Assembly: GCF_900963305.1 (NCBI RefSeq)
Contig: NC_042511.1
Location: forward strand, 1,058,910 to 1,122,909
Direction of reading: 5' to 3'
Length of the DNA stretch: 64,000 bases
Source of the DNA: Echeneis naucrates
Taxonomy: Eukaryota; Chordata; Actinopteri; Carangiformes; Echeneidae
Positions 37,374 to 51,012 of the stretch are shown piece by piece. Both the position numbers and the translations under genes were made by a program. How positions within the stretch are numbered: position 1 is the stretch's first letter; each line of letters begins with the position of its first letter. Below the pieces are notes generated by a model. That model did no database searches, was not told the origin of the DNA, and saw only the letters and a list, made by a program, of their open reading frames with translations.

Positions 37374-37625
37374 GATTATTTATTCATTCATTCATCTACC
37401 TATCTATTCATTAAATGTGTTTATTTATTCATTCATTCATCTACCTATCTATTCATTAAATGTGTTTATTTATTCATTCATTCATCTACCTATCTATTCA
37501 TTTAAATGTGTTTATTTATTCATTCATTCATCTACCTATCTATTCATTAAATGTGTTTATTTATTCATTCATTCATCTACCTATCTATTCATTAAATGTG
37601 TTTATTTATTTATTTATTTATTTAT
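37374..37625. repeat. 45-bp minisatellite upstream of the SLC1 gene
   Basis: Five copies of ATTCATTCATTCATCTACC, then TATCTATTCATTAAATGTG and TTTATTT, ending in a TTTA run. It sits about 200 bases upstream of the SLC1 start codon on the far side of the presumed promoter. The 96-codon frame is an artefact. 37630-38198 has no recognised gene apart from the capn9 3' UTR. Confidence 0.9.
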
Positions 37626-38198
37626 TTAGCTGAAAAATGTTCTTATTCATGAACATTAATGAGAGATTTTAATGGACTAACTAACTTATGAAATGTAATA
37701 AAATATATCTGAATGGAATTTAATCGCAAATAGTCAAGTTTAAAGCCAAAATGAAACTCAGCAAAAACTGCTATAAGGTAAGTAAATCTATTTCAGATTC
37801 GTTTGCACTTCTTGTGTTGTGTTATTAGTTGTTCAAAACCAAAACCACACATTTACTCTAAATGAGTTTCCAGTAAACGAATACTGATGGACTGGTTAAG
37901 AGAACGTGTTGGCTTACAAATGTCACTGATGAATGATGGAATTCAACTAATAACTTTCAATAATTGTGTTATTTCTCATAGACAAAATCTCATTTAAATT
38001 TATTTCCATCCATGCAGCCAAACAATAATAATAATAAGAATAAAACCACGTTTTGTCCAAAAGCATAGGTGGCTGTGAAGCCCCGCCCCCACTGCAACAC
38101 TTTAACCCTGACAGCATCTCACTTTATTTGCCCAAACAGTGACATTTGGAAAAGAAAATGTTCATGATAGTTCTGGCACTTCTGGTGTCTGTTCGCTC

Positions 38199-41100
38199 TC
38201 AGACATTCATCGACAGCATCAGGAACTGGGAGGTAAAGAGGAAATAAAGAGAGTTGACATTTAGGATCAGGATCAGACTACAGGACTCAGGTGTGACTGT
38301 GACATGAACGTGGTTTCACCTGCATCATGTTCATATTCACTCGTCCTCGCTTCAGTTTGTCCATCGCCTGGAAAGCTCCTGGTTAAGAGAGAGAGCTTTT
38401 GTTACTCACCAATAATCAGTATGATCAGTTCTTTTTTAAAACTTCGGTCTGTTTCTCTCTCTGTTCATCTGAACGTACTGAACATGTTCTCCAGGCGGAC
38501 GATGCAGGTGAGGTAGTCGTCAAAGTCAATGTCGTAGTTGTCGTCAGCAAACCTCAGGCCGATCAGCTGCAGGAGCTGGTTGTTCAGTTGCATGCCTTCA
38601 TGGGAACAAAGACAAAGCCACATTTTAATAAACGGATTTATTCAGGTGTCTTCATTTGACAGGGAAAGTGGAAACAGGAAACGAGAGAGGCCTGCTGTTC
38701 ACCCAAAATCTAACCACTATAATGTTTCACTGTTCTTAGTTTCCGCTCACACTTTAATAAAAACCTCCAGTTTTCCTAAATATCAGAAAAAATAAATACA
38801 GACATTAAATGATCCGATATATTTGATGACAGAATCATTTTTATGGTGCTGCTGCTGTGAAAGAACATTAAACAGGCCCCCTGCGAACGAGCACCTACAT
38901 TTGTATTACGCCCCTGTTGTACGGTCATGTATGTGTCTGTGTGTGTTTCATGTATTAGTTTGTGTTGAGCTTGTCAGGCTCCCGCAGGAATATCAAATTT
39001 GTCTTGACGAACATGTTGTTAATTAAAATGATGAGCTGACAGCCAAACAACCCAAACACATGTAGAAAGTGTTTTTATCTAAAAAGTATTCCAAAATGAA
39101 ATGTTTGGTTTTTGTTTTTTCTTGTTTTCAGAGCTGCAGTCCGATAATATTAACACCAGAAAAGTCCAGATGTGGCTCCTGAGTAGCAATCACTGACACT
39201 CACCTGCAGCTTTGAGAGCGATGCGGAGCTCGTAGGACGACATCTTCCCTGAGCGGTCGGTGTCGAAGGACAAGAACAACATCTGCAACAACAACACAAG
39301 TTAAAGCCATCCTCAGTCGTGCACCAGCTGAGCTGATTTCCAGCTTTAATACACGAACCAACACCTACAATCCACTTCTTCATCTTCTCCCAGAAGACCT
39401 TAAACTCCTGGAACTCCAGCTTCCCCGTGTTGTCCACCTGGTTTACTGCGTCAAGAAAAAGACTGCAAGCATTCATTTCAAATCAGACACTCTAGATCCT
39501 TTACAGCTGATTTCATCTTCTCATACTCATGTAAATGATATTAATATTAATGAAATATTAAACGGAAATGTCCCGACTTTGGAAAAAGGAAAACTTGATT
39601 TAGAAAAAGGTTGATTAAGCTTTAAGATGATAGTGAATATTGTTTTTTTAAAACAGCTTTTCTAAATTTTTAAGTGCTTTAAAGAGAGACATTGAAGTTA
39701 TTATATTAACAAAACTTTCATATTTTTATGAAATTTGTGAGATAAAAGAGTTGATTCTCCTCAATTCTTCTGTAGTAAGATGAATTAAAATCCTCGTTGT
39801 AACAGCATTGGCCGTCTGCCTCAGGTTGTGTGTTCATCAGTAAAATGAGGAAGGATACGTCCATCAGGTTGATGATACTGTGGCAGGTGTTCAGACTCAG
39901 GCCGTCGAATTTGATCTCTTTTCCTGAAGAGAAAGGATTAAAACATTTAAGAAAATAAATATATGTATGGAAAAAGGTTCTGTTTGGGCCGTGTTGGATT
40001 TTTCCTCCATACAGTGGTAAAGTGGTACACCAGGATCTAATTGTACACTCAAATATTTCCAGATGTTTTGAATGAACTGATGTTTTTATCTTAGCATTCC
40101 GGTGGCAGGCATCAGAAAATCACAGAAAATACACAAGAGTCCGCCGTTTAGATGTCTCAAATGTTGGAATATCTGCATGATGCGTCTGCAGCCGGGTTTA
40201 AGACTGAAGATGAAACTTTTGTCCGTGTAGACTTACGTCTGCTGAGAACGCCGTTGAGCATCTGCTGAAGCTCCCTGACAGAGATGGCCTGGTCCTGCAC
40301 ACACACCAGTGTTGAACAGAAAGGTTTCAAAGTTACCACGGTGCCACGGCTCGCTACAACTCTGGTCTGAACGTTCCACATATTAACATGTTTCCTCTGC
40401 GTTACTCTGGTCACTGACACCATGACCTTTTCCCATAGACTTCAATGCAATCTGACATCTTTTACATCCAGAGGCCAAAGTAAAGTAGTAAGACCAAAGC
40501 TTCCTCACCGAGCCCGCCAGCTGTTCAAACAGCCTCCGCAGACCTTTCTCCTCGTCCGACTCCTCCTCTGGAGGGCTGGGCATCGGCGGCTGGTGGAGGC
40601 AACACAACGTCAGGAGAGGCCGACCGACAGACCGATGGACTGAACGGCGGACTGAATATCAATCTACTTACGTCTGGCAGGTCAGCGTCGACGTTGCTTC
40701 CCATCTCCCTGTTGACGAAGATGGTCAGTAATTGCAGATATTTTGATGTCACATTTGCTACTTTAGCGCTTTAGGACTCACAGAGCTTGGGCCTTCTTCT
40801 CAGAGCAGATCCTGATGAGGAAGTCGGCCTCGTGGTGGGGCTGGAAGGTGGTGGGCACCAGCAGGTATTTCCCAGGAGGCAGTGTGAAGCGCTCTGCCAC
40901 CTCCCGCAGGTTGATGTAGGTCCTGCTGCGAGCCTTGGAGGCATGGTAGCGGAAGAAATCCTTCCCCTGGTGGTCTTCGTCATTTGGAGCCTGAGTGGAG
41001 TAACGGGAGTTAAATTAAGCACAGAGGGAGGAGTCCAGAAGAACGGGCTGAGATGTTCCCTGCATGAAACCTCCTCTGACCTCGTACAGGGCGAAGCCGA

Positions 41101-44100
41101 TGGTCTCCAGGTCCAGACCTTCCATCCGCAGCTTCCGCCTGTTCTTCTGCATCAGGGCGATCACCACGCTGCACATGTCGTCGTCGTCATCGGCGTCCTC
41201 CAGCTCCAGCTTGAACTGGGGGTTGGTCCAAAATGTGTCTGCAGAGATTCAGAGTGCAAATGAAGACCGACTTTCCATGTTGAGGTTCAGCTTTCAGGTT
41301 GAAAAGGTCAGCCGGTCTCACCGATGTAGTTCCTGCAGCCTCCGGCGGTGGAGCCGCGAATCCAGTTCCCCTCGAACATGCTGAGCTCCCAGTGGCGCTT
41401 CGTGCTGTCGGTCAGCGAGTCGGGCGTCATGTTGCAGATCTCCACCTTGTCATAGTTCCTCTGAAAATCCTGGAACTCCATCCTGCAGTCACAAACACCT
41501 TCAGCGTCGTCTCCACATCAGCAGAGTTCAGTTTGTGTTTATTTCACAGCAGACTCACCAGAATTCACCGTCCTCTGTTGAATTCTGCAGGATGCGATTT
41601 TTTTCTGCTTGGTCAACATAATTCCACTCTCTGGAGCTGACGACACCAAACAACAGACAGCGTTCACACAAACACACCGCGGGAGTAACTGATGGCACGG
41701 TTGTTACTTTCAGGAACAATCGCTGACGTCAGTGACATTTCCATCTTTGGCAGGAAAGTCAATAAGAGAAAAACGGAAAACAACCACAAAACTACACAAT
41801 CTACTGTGGAGTGATACAAAACGCGCACCAACTGAACAACAGATACTGTGATGGTGCGACACGTGTGCTCTGTTCTTACTTGTCGCTCCAGGGCCCGTTC
41901 CACTCCACCTGGCCCCAGGGGTTTCTGACCCGGATCAGCTGGACCGTCTGACCTCTGTAGTTCACCTGAAAAGCACACACAGGTAGTTCTCACGGCGAGC
42001 TGCTGTGAGCGGTGTGTCTTTAACCTGAACCAGGCGTCCTACCTGCTCCAGGCCTGTGATGGAGTAGGCGTGTCCCTTCACCAGGCCGGTGGAGGTCTTG
42101 GCCTCAGACTCTGCAGAGCTGGAGATCTGGAGGAAACCAAAACAGCAGATTAAAGACGGCGCAGCGGGCTGAGAGCTGCCGATGTGCGTCCCAGGACAGT
42201 CGGGTCTTTACGTCAATGGAGCAGCCCATCATGGAGCCTCGGTCCAGAGCCTTCTTCATGATGGAGAACAGGTTGTTTGGAGCGTTCTTGGTTTCGTACA
42301 CTTCTCCGAGTCCGCCGGTGAAATCCTCCATGGCCTCCATCGTGCTGCCGCCCTTCAGCGACTCGTAGCTGCCGTGCAACCTGAAACACACAAACAGACG
42401 ATTCCTGCCTGCTCAGATAGATTCATGATCCCCAGCGGTTGCATCCTCATCCTTTCTCACTCATCTCCTTTGAGTTCCTTCTTCTGATGTGAAGCTCAAT
42501 TTAGAAAATAACTAAGTCGAGGCTGCAGTTGGAAACTCTTTGTTGTCTAAGCTGCGGGAAGGAGCTTTACTTGGCGTAGGCTTTCTCCAGCAGGGCGCTC
42601 CAGAACTCGTCGTTGGAGGCCGAGTGCACCATGATGAGCTGATTCCTCACCGACGGCAGCCGGTCGTCCACCACCACGTCCATCCATTGGTTGTGATGCC
42701 AGAACTGAAGGAGCAGCAGAGACCACGTCAGGAGCTGAAGCTCGTTTTTATCAGAGCCAGCAAAGAGCTAAAACCTCCAACGTGACGGCTTCACACAATC
42801 AAAGGGAAAATACAAGAAATGAACCACCGAAGCTCAAATGGATGGATGATGGATGGATGATGGATGATGGATGATGGATGGATGGATGGATGGATGGATG
42901 ATGGATGGATGATGGATGGATTGATGATGGATGGATGCTGGAGGATGGATGGATGGAGGATGAATGAATGGATGATGGATGGATGATGGATGGATTGATG
43001 ATGGATGGATGCTGGAGGATGGATGGATGGAGGATGGATGGATGATGGTTGGATGAGTGATTGATGGATGGATGATGGATGGACTAATGAATGGATGATG
43101 ATGGATGATGAGTGGATGAATGAACTGAGGGATGATGGATGGATGATGGTTGGATGGAGATGGATGAACTAATGAATCAATGATGATGGATGGTTAGATG
43201 AATGGATGATGGATGGAGGATGGTTGGATGAGTGATTGATGAATGGATGATGATGGATGATGAGTGGATGAATGAACTGAGGGATGATGGATGGATGATG
43301 GTTGGATGGATGATGGATGGACTAATGAATGGATGATGATGGATGATGAGTGGATGAATGAACTGAGGGATGATGGATGGATGATGGATGGATGATGATG
43401 GATGGATGGATGATGGATGGATGGATGGATGAATGAATGGATGATGGATGGATGGATGGATGGATGGATGGATGGATGATGGATGGATGATGGATGGATT
43501 GATGATGGATGGATGGATGATGGGATGATGGATGGATGGAGGATGAATGGAGGATGGATGGATGATGGTTGGATGAGTGATTGATGGATGGATGATGGAT
43601 GGACTAATGAATGGATGATGATGAAGATGAGTGGATGATGAACTGAGGGATGATGGATGGATGATGGTTGGATGGATGATGGATGGACTAATGAATGGAT
43701 GATGATGGATGATGAGTGGATGAATGAACTGAGGGATGATGGATGGATGATGGATGGATGGATGGATGGATGGATGGATGATGGATGATGGATGGATGAA
43801 TGAATGGATGATGGATGGATGGATGGATGGATGGATGGATGGATGATGGATGGATGATGGAGGGATTGATGATGGATGGATGGATGATGGATGATGGATG
43901 GATGGAGGATGAATGGAGGATGGATGGATGATGGTTGGATGAGTGATTGATGGATGGATGATGGATGGACTAATGAATGGATGATGATGGATGATGAGTG
44001 GATGAATGAACTGAGGGATGATGGATGGATGAATGTGTGTCTCTGTGTGTACCTGGAAGTGAAAGATGCCGGCGTATCTACGATCGAAGTCCTGGTCGTG

Positions 44101-45051
44101 CGGGACGACTCGGGCCAGCGCCTCCTTCTTTAGGGTCAGTGATGCGATGGCTGCCAGGAGCCAGCAGTCCCCTGTGGCGACAGACAGGTGCATGATGGGT
44201 AAAAAAACCTGCTAGAAACTAGAAGGTGAAGACCACAGATGGACCGCAGCGCTCACCCAGCTGCCCCTGGCAGATATCCGTCCTGCTCGCTCCGCCCACG
44301 ATGAACTTTGGGTTTTCACAGAGCTCCTGTGAAGAAACAAACAGGTTGGTGTCACAGACAGGTGAGGTGACGAAGGTGTGTCCACATTCCCCGAATATTA
44401 ATCGTCAGAGGACGAAAGGCAGCTGAAGCATTCAGTCTGAGCAGGAACGCCCCACAAAGAAATGTGTAGTAAGAGTGACAGCTGAGCTTCCTCTGAAGGA
44501 GCCACACGTTTTAAAACAACGAACACTAATGTCACAGTGTAAAAATCAAAGACAATAAAGCTGCGTGCCTGAGGGCAGATATCAGAGGGGTAAAGGGTAA
44601 ACACTCAGAAATCTGCCCCTGCACTTTATTTAGTTTTCCTGCAGAACTGGTTTTTCAGCTCCGACTGAAAAAACACAGAATACCTTTTTTTTTAAACATA
44701 AAAGCATTAAATCTTTTCAGATTAACTCTCTGAACCTTCATGTCAGGCTGAGTTCTGTTGACTTCAGTTCCAGACTCAGACAGCTGAAGAGTGAACAGAG
44801 ACAAAGTTGAACCAGATTTCAGGACTGACTCGTGATCTACGTACCTTTGGCCTTTTCCATTCAATCTGGACGGGAACAGTCTGGCTATAGTAGAGCGAGG
44901 AGTCAGTGGCAGGAAAGTCTGGATCCTCAAACAGGACCCCCTTCATAAGACACTCGTGTCTCAGCTCCTCAAAGGACTTCCCATCCGACTGGGTGTCCAA
45001 AACGCGGGAGGAGCCCGAGCTCCTGCCGGACAGCGTGGACTGGAGAGGCAT
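38199..45051 (-). CDS. capn9: calpain-9, classical calpain protease, 20 exons
   Basis: Exons (transcript order): 45051-44845, 44326-44257, 44171-44053, 42704-42571, 42380-42212, 42126-42043, 41965-41880, 41636-41559, 41482-41322, 41238-41081, 40990-40782, 40708-40672, 40589-40509, 40294-40237, 39923-39859, 39437-39369, 39282-39204, 38595-38479, 38378-38320, 38225-38199. All phases agree; 688 residues (human CAPN9 690). The protease core has the triad Cys ([11 protein letters not shown]), His (VKGHAYS) and Asn ([10 protein letters not shown]). A C2-like domain follows (GGCRNYIDTFWTNP), then a penta-EF-hand region with loops [10 protein letters not shown] and [18 protein letters not shown]-region wording [12 protein letters not shown]...YAGIFHFQ is closest to CAPN9 rather than CAPN1/2. 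CAPN9 is a calcium-dependent cysteine protease of digestive-tract epithelium. The last coding exon is only nine codons (FLMLSMNV, stop). Intron 3 is filled with an ATGG-type repeat. Confidence 0.95.
42837..44031. repeat. ATGG/GATG-type minisatellite in capn9 intron 3
   Basis: About 1.2 kb of GGATGGATGATGGATGGATG with higher-order blocks containing GGACTAATGAATGGATGATG and GAACTGAGGGATGATGG. The long His/Pro/Ile/Ser frame read through it on the minus strand is intronic, beyond the exon 3 donor at 44052. Confidence 0.95.
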
Positions 45052-46316
45052 CGTCTTCTTCTGTGTGATCTGAAGGACTCCGATGGACCGACTGCTGCTG
45101 CGTGTGATGCAGACACAAGCTGTCAGGTCGGTAGGACTGGAAGGGACACACCCTCCAGGCCGAAACTGGTTAGTCCTCCTGCAGCAGCAGACCTCGCCCT
45201 GCTGGGTTTGGCCTGAAGGAAGCAGAACTCATTCCTTCAGCTCATTCACATCAAAAGCAGAAAGTGCCGGTTCCGGTCAGTGAGCTGATCCCAGACATCC
45301 CAGATCGCACGTCGGGACCGCACTTCTGCTGGATCTGGATCTGAGCCTTGAAGAATCAGTCAGTCATAAATCAAAGTTCTTCAGTTCAGCTGACTGTCTC
45401 CTCCTCAGGCCGAACCCCAGACTGGACCAGACCGGACCAGATACCAGACAAGTGAATTTCATCACACAAGAATCAGCTGAGTAGAATTTGGAATCAAAGG
45501 TCAGAGGTCAGAGGTCTCTTTGGGGCATCTTAAAAATGGATTTGTTTTTATTGTCCAGATCTGTCAAACTCTGTTTTAACTGACCTGATGAAGGCTGATT
45601 TGTTTCCATGTTTGTGTGAATTTAATCTGTAAAAATAAAATGGATCGGTAAATCCAGATATAAAAAATTAAAACATTCATCTGAATCTCACATTTTCAGA
45701 CATTAAATCAACGTTCTGTTTGGGATCTCAGCTGACAGACGAGATTTCCATCCTTCGTCCAATCAATTCAAATGAGTTCCCCTCCAGTTTGGAGTTTGGA
45801 AACATAAAAAAAGATTATCATCAACTCAACAATTCACCTGCTGATGATAACACAACAGGACACAAGAGGAGCTTTTCTCAGCACAGTGCTTCAGTGGGTC
45901 TGAACCCCAGCCCTGGGGTGCTCCCTCCAGGGTCACTGAGGTCTCTAAAGTACCTGTAGTTTCAACCAGCCACCACTGACCTCTGACCCTGTAAAGCCTC
46001 AAAATGAGCCGTCACTTTGTGGTTTCATGCAACAGGAACAACATTTTCATTTGCTGCTTTTTATTGGTTGTTGAATTTGTGCATGACAGCAGGTTGAAGG
46101 CACAAGACACACAATAATACACTTTCCATCATCAGCTAAACTTCAACACTGACGTCATCTGACAGAAGGTCACTTCTCTACTGAAGAGCGGAACTGAAGG
46201 AGAACAAAAGTAAAGATCTGGAACTAATGAGGAGAACGAAGGTCGGACTCCCGGCAGCTGCTGGCGTCTGGGAGGGAAACTGCTTCCTGAAAAGTGACAA
46301 CATTCTCACGAACACA
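45052..46316. other. capn9-taf5l intergenic region
   Basis: Contains the presumed capn9 promoter and 5' UTR (45052-45400) and the taf5l 3' UTR. Nothing else is recognised. Confidence 0.5.
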
Positions 46317-49018
46317 CTACGGCTCTGCTTTCTCCTGTGCACTTCCTGTCACCAGCAGCAGGTTACAGGCCATGAACTGGACGTTGAGCACGTTGCTGGT
46401 GTTTCCAGTGTAAAGTCCCACCAGTTCGCTGGAGGAGCCGTCGGCCGGCGTCCCACCGTGGGAGTTGCGGATGTCCCACACTCGGACCGAGTTGTCCATG
46501 GAGGACGACGCCACCAGGCTGCTGTCCGGGCTGAAGGACAGGCTGGTGACGCTGTCCGTGTGTCCGCGCAAGTCTTTGAACAATGTTCCTGACGCCAAGT
46601 CCCACAGCTTTACCCGTTGGTCCTCACCAGCCGACGCCAAGTACTTCCCGTTAGGTGAGAAGGCGAGCGACAGCACCGGGCCGCGATGTCCGGTGAAGAG
46701 GCGGACAGATGCCCCCTGCTGGGTGCTCCACAGCCGGACGGTCTTGTCAGTGGAGCCGGTGGCCAGGTAGTTCGAGTTGGGGTGAAACTTGACGCAGTCG
46801 ACGTCGGCAAGGTGGCCGGCGTACAGCCGTAGAGCGTACGTGCGTGAAAACGTCCAAAGGCGGGCGGTGCGGTCGTGGGAGCCGCTGGCGAAGTAAAGGC
46901 TGCAGGGGCTGACGTCCACGTCCCACACCGGGTAGGCGTGGCCCTGGTACAGCACCGTGTTGGTGAAGTTGCCCAGGTCCCAGTAACGTATGGTGGCGTC
47001 CTCAGAGCAGGAGAGCAGCCCCGAGCTGTCCGTCAGGAAGGAAGTGCGGAACACCGGGCCGCTGTGACCTCGCAGCGTCTTTATCTCGCTGCCGGAGCCG
47101 TCCTCCTCCTCGGCCTGAGGACAAACAGGAGGACACAGAGACTGCTTTACATCAACTGTCTGTTGATTATCTCTTTATGTTAGAGAGACTCGATCCAAAG
47201 AAGTTCTTCAGCTTTAAATCGGTTAAATAATAAAATCTCATTTTCGGTTTTCAAACTGACTAAATAGGAAACGATGAAATTAATACATTTTTTTCTGTAA
47301 TCTACAAAAACATCATCACATCTGAACATGAGCTCTAAAACGACTGAGCTTCACGTATATATAAAGTCTGTAAGTTCAACTTTGAGGTTAGAAAACGCAC
47401 AATGTGCCAACATTTGAAGATGCTAAACTGAAATGCTCCTTTCAGAGCCGATGAGTGTTGAAACTGACAGTTTGTAAATCATTTTGAATCTGTGGATCTG
47501 ATGTTGGTCAGTATTTCTGCAGGCTACTCAAAGACGTCTTCCATCCAGTGACCTCACCTCCTCCTCCAGCACGTCACAGGCCAGGTGGATGCGCGACACG
47601 TCGGCCTGATGCGGTCTGGCCTTCAGCTTTCTGGCTCTGAGGCTCCACAGCTTCACCGTGGAGCTGTCAAAGCCGGCGGCCAGCAGCCGGCTGTCGGCCG
47701 AGACCTCAGCGGTGTTCAGCATCTGCTCCGTGTGGTGGAAGGCGTAAAAACAGACCGTGGTGAGTGAAGGCGGGCCCTCACGGACTTTCTTGATACAGTC
47801 CTGGAGGGCCTCCAGGGCCGCCTCGCTCTGGGGGATCCCCGCGGGCACCTCCACCCCTTCGCCACCCTCCGCCCCGTCCACTCCGGCCCACGATGAGGTG
47901 GAGTTTGGGGTGGCGGTTGCTGCACCAGCAGTTCCATACAGCTGGTAGTCTGTTTGCCTGGACGCCGTCACCTCCACCTGCAGGTGTGTGCTGAGGGCCC
48001 TGCACAGGGCGCTGTTGTCCTCACTCTGCAGGTAACGCAGCAGGTAGCTGTACGCCGGCTCAGTCAGGTGAACCACGAACTTATGCTCCAGAAAAGTGCT
48101 CAGTTTGGGATTGGCTGCAACATCCTGAGCTGTGAGAACATGGCGGAGCTGCTCTATGGTGGCTCGCTGCTCACTGTCCTGTAGAAAGGCACCGTGGAAA
48201 CGACTGTAAAAACCATCTACCGCCCCCTTCAGGCCGCAGCGCACCATGTCCAGGTGGAGGTAGATGAAGAGCGGGTAGAGGATACAGCTCACCTCCTTCG
48301 CCCAAGATATTTCTGTTTCTAATGTAGGGGACAGAAAAAACTACAGTGAAGTTCTCCATAGTTTCAAAAACAGCATCATACAGGAAGTATAGACATGATT
48401 CAAAGGAGCAGAAGACGTGTGGAGGTCACACCTGACAGAAAGGAGCGCAGCCTGGAGTACTGAGTCTCGTACTGCTGGGGGTCCGATTGGCAGGGAGCAG
48501 CAGAGACGATGTTGGTACAACCCGACTCTGTCTGCACTGCAGTGAGTAGAAACACCAGGTCAGAGCAGCTACAGGTTGGATAGAGTGTCTGGATCCGTTT
48601 ATTGTGTTGAGAATAAACAGAATAATTCGATTTTTCATCATTTATGAGCAGAACTGATCAGATAGAGACAGAAAGAACCCAAACACAGGAGAGGAACTTT
48701 TCTGTGAAGAAGGAAACTGATCAGACAGAATCAGATGAGTCTGGATGTGAGGAGGCCATTAAGTGACGTCACGGCGGGTTGATTCGTTCATGTTTTCATT
48801 CATTCATTCGTTGTTTTAACGTGGTTCTGGACGTTGTGTTTGGAGTATCCTCCATCTCCATCCTGACTCCCAGACTCACCTGTCAGGCTGGCCGCCATCT
48901 CCTCGGCTGACTGGAAGAGTTTGGCTCCTTTCAGGGATCCGTCCGTGTCCACATACTGCCTCCTCTTCAGATACTGAGCCACCGCGTACTGGATCTGCTC
49001 GGTCCGGACCCGCTTCAT
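46317..49018 (-). CDS. taf5l: TAF5L, PCAF/SAGA-complex WD40 subunit, 4 coding exons
   Basis: Coding exons 49018-48880, 48536-48432, 48318-47558 and 47114-46317 (phases 1, 1, 0); 600 residues (human 589). The start [20 protein letters not shown] is nearly identical to human TAF5L. The TAF5 N-terminal domain follows ([45 protein letters not shown]), then [26 protein letters not shown] and about six WD repeats ([77 protein letters not shown]). The end [18 protein letters not shown] matches the family end. It is a scaffold subunit of SAGA/PCAF histone acetyltransferase complexes in the nucleus. The ATG lies three bases inside its exon, so a noncoding exon 1 in the GC-rich region at 49.4-49.6 kb is expected. 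Confidence 0.95.
48640..48760. repeat. dispersed repeat, copy 2
   Basis: GAACCCAAACACAGGAGAGG, AACTTTTCTGTG and CTGATCAGACAGAATCAG are shared with 3600-3800. It lies in taf5l intron 2. Confidence 0.5.
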
Positions 49019-49299
49019 GACCTGGGAACCAAACACACACAGCCTGACCTCAAACGGAGCACAAACCGGGACAATCTGGTCTAAAATCTGATGCCGGAGA
49101 TGTAACAGTTGTTGTGTTTTGTTTGAAGTCCGGTCCGCCCGGTCCGGGACTGCTCAGCATCCCGGTAGCTAACCACTTAGCAAACCGACGAGCTAGCGCT
49201 GCTACGGGGGGATAAGCAGCCTGAACGGGCTCACTGACGCCATAAACGTGGATGGTGGATGGTGTGTGAGCCGGAAACACTCGGAGCTCCGAACCGAAC

Positions 49300-49625
49300 C
49301 GGTCTACAGCTGCCGGCTCTCCACGTTAGCGGAGGCTAATCCGTTAGCTTAGCTGCTAGCAGCGGCGGACCGGGCCGTTCCGGGCCGCTCCGGGCCGAGG
49401 CCTCCCCGGTCGGAGGTGTTTACTCACTGCATATCGTGCCGGACCTCTCCGCCCCGGTTACCTCAGGAAAGCCGACCGGGTTAGGGCTCCTCTCCGCGTC
49501 CAGCCGGATCTCCGCCGCCGAGCTTCGCGGTCGTCCGCCTCATCGATGAGCGCCGGGATCTCCTGCTCAGGCCTGAACCCGATCGGTGCTCGGGCATCAA
49601 TGTCTGAGCCCGTACTCCCTTAAAC
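49300..49625 (-). promoter_or_regulatory. CpG-rich promoter of taf5l
   Basis: A GC- and CpG-dense stretch (GGGCCGTTCCGGGCCGCTCC; CCGCCGCCGAGC) about 300-600 bases upstream of the taf5l start codon, in contrast to AT-rich flanks. It is the likely transcription start region and noncoding exon 1. No TATA box is seen. Confidence 0.6.
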
Positions 49626-49882
49626 GGAAGCGGAAGACGAAATATTTTATTTTTTTAAGTGAAATAAACAAGTTTATTTTGGTTATAGTGTTTTAACTAT
49701 AAAATAATTGTATAAATAAATTCGTTATAAATATTATAACTGGTGAGTTTGTTCAGTGTCATGTTTGGTTTGCTGACTTTACACCGATATCAATAAATAA
49801 ATGTAATCTTAGAATTAACTTAAATATTTGATGAAGGAATAAAACACAAGAAACAGTTTTTATTTTATTTTCATTGTACACA

Positions 49883-50165
49883 CATTTCATTGTGTACACA
49901 CAATGAAATGACATTTACACTCTGAGAAACATATGTATAGGCCCCCACACATGGCCATATATCATGCAACAGGTGAAGAGGTGACCTTGTTTTCACAGTG
50001 AAGGCGCTGCTATTGCTCAGCACACCTTGGAGCAGCTCGGCAGTGGCCTGTAGGTGGAATGGCACCACTCCGTTCACCAGCCCACACATCACACTTTTTT
50101 CTTTGTCCGCACTGGGACGTGAACCGTTGTCCCTCCGGTTCCCAACCCACTGAGCTAAAATCTAT
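49883..50165 (-). repeat. tRNA-derived SINE
   Basis: Read on the minus strand from about 50163: TAGCTCAGTGGGTTGGGAAC (A-box-like) and GGTTCACGTCCCAGTG (B-box) about 30 bases on. A body follows with CACTGCCGAGCTGCTCCAAGG, a phrase seen in widespread fish tRNA-SINEs. It ends near a perfect 13-base inverted repeat, CATTTCATTGTGT, two bases, then its complement (49883-49910). It is a SINE, not a functional tRNA gene. Confidence 0.6.
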
Positions 50166-50169
50166 CAAA

Positions 50170-51012
50170 TGCTGCTTCATGTACCTGAACACAAGTAGGA
50201 CTGACCCAAAATAAGCACTTTGAATTTGTTGCCATCGCCCTTTGCTGTTTATCTTTTCTTTTTAGATTTACACACTACATAACAAAACAACAACAACAAA
50301 GAAACAAAACAGTATGAAAGACTGACATTTCAAAAATAGATCTGAAATGGAAACCCTTAAATATTAGCTGGTAAACAGATTTTCTCCATAAATGAAAATG
50401 TGTGATAAAATTAAGGCCATTCATCTTTAGAAAGTGACTCCAACTATGAGAAGGATCAGAAAATCCAATCAAGTCTTTATTTCCCTTAAAAAGTACCACT
50501 CAGCATCGGGAAGTCAGGTATGTCAAGAACAAAGAGGTAAAATAATAACACAGTGGATCTAAATAAAGACTTAATGTTATCTTCAGAAACTTTAAAGCTT
50601 CTGAAAAAAGATAGAAAAATATATTTTAATAGAAAATGGAAGCTTTCTCTTTTACAAAAATTTCACTTTGATAGACAGTTGGATGAGCGGTGCTTTGTTC
50701 TTGGACTTTTGTACAAGTGGCACCTTGTCAACGACACTGATGAAGGTCACTGATCATATCTCCCCATCCTCCGCTGTATGTCTTGGCTCTTCAGGAGAAG
50801 ACAGCTGTCCACTGGATGCTGAAGGCTGACGCTGAAGCGGACAGTGAGGGTGAACTGGGCATGTCTTGTGGAGGCTCCTGTCCATGGGTGAGGGTTTGGG
50901 TTTAACTCAGCTCCTGAAGAAACCACCAGTGCTGTCCATGACCTGGCTGGTCCAGAGCGTCTCAGCTTGCTGTACGGGAACTTCCTCAGTTCCTCAGATT
51001 AATTATAAAGCA
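50170..51012. other. 3' flank of the NLRP1-like gene
   Basis: Short open frames only, with no match to a known family. Probably 3' UTR plus intergenic sequence. Confidence 0.4.

Noticed and set aside
42837-44031. CRISPR-like or regularly spaced array
   Set aside because: Simple tandem ATGG repeats in a vertebrate intron with no unique spacers.
43177-44193. 338-codon His/Pro/Ile/Ser frame continuing from capn9 exon 3
   Set aside because: Read-through of the exon 3 donor (CAG then GTACAC) into the ATGG repeat; the next calpain exon is at 42704 in correct phase.
50100-50165. tRNA gene on the minus strand
   Set aside because: A- and B-box words are present but the flanks do not fold as a tRNA and a SINE-type body follows.
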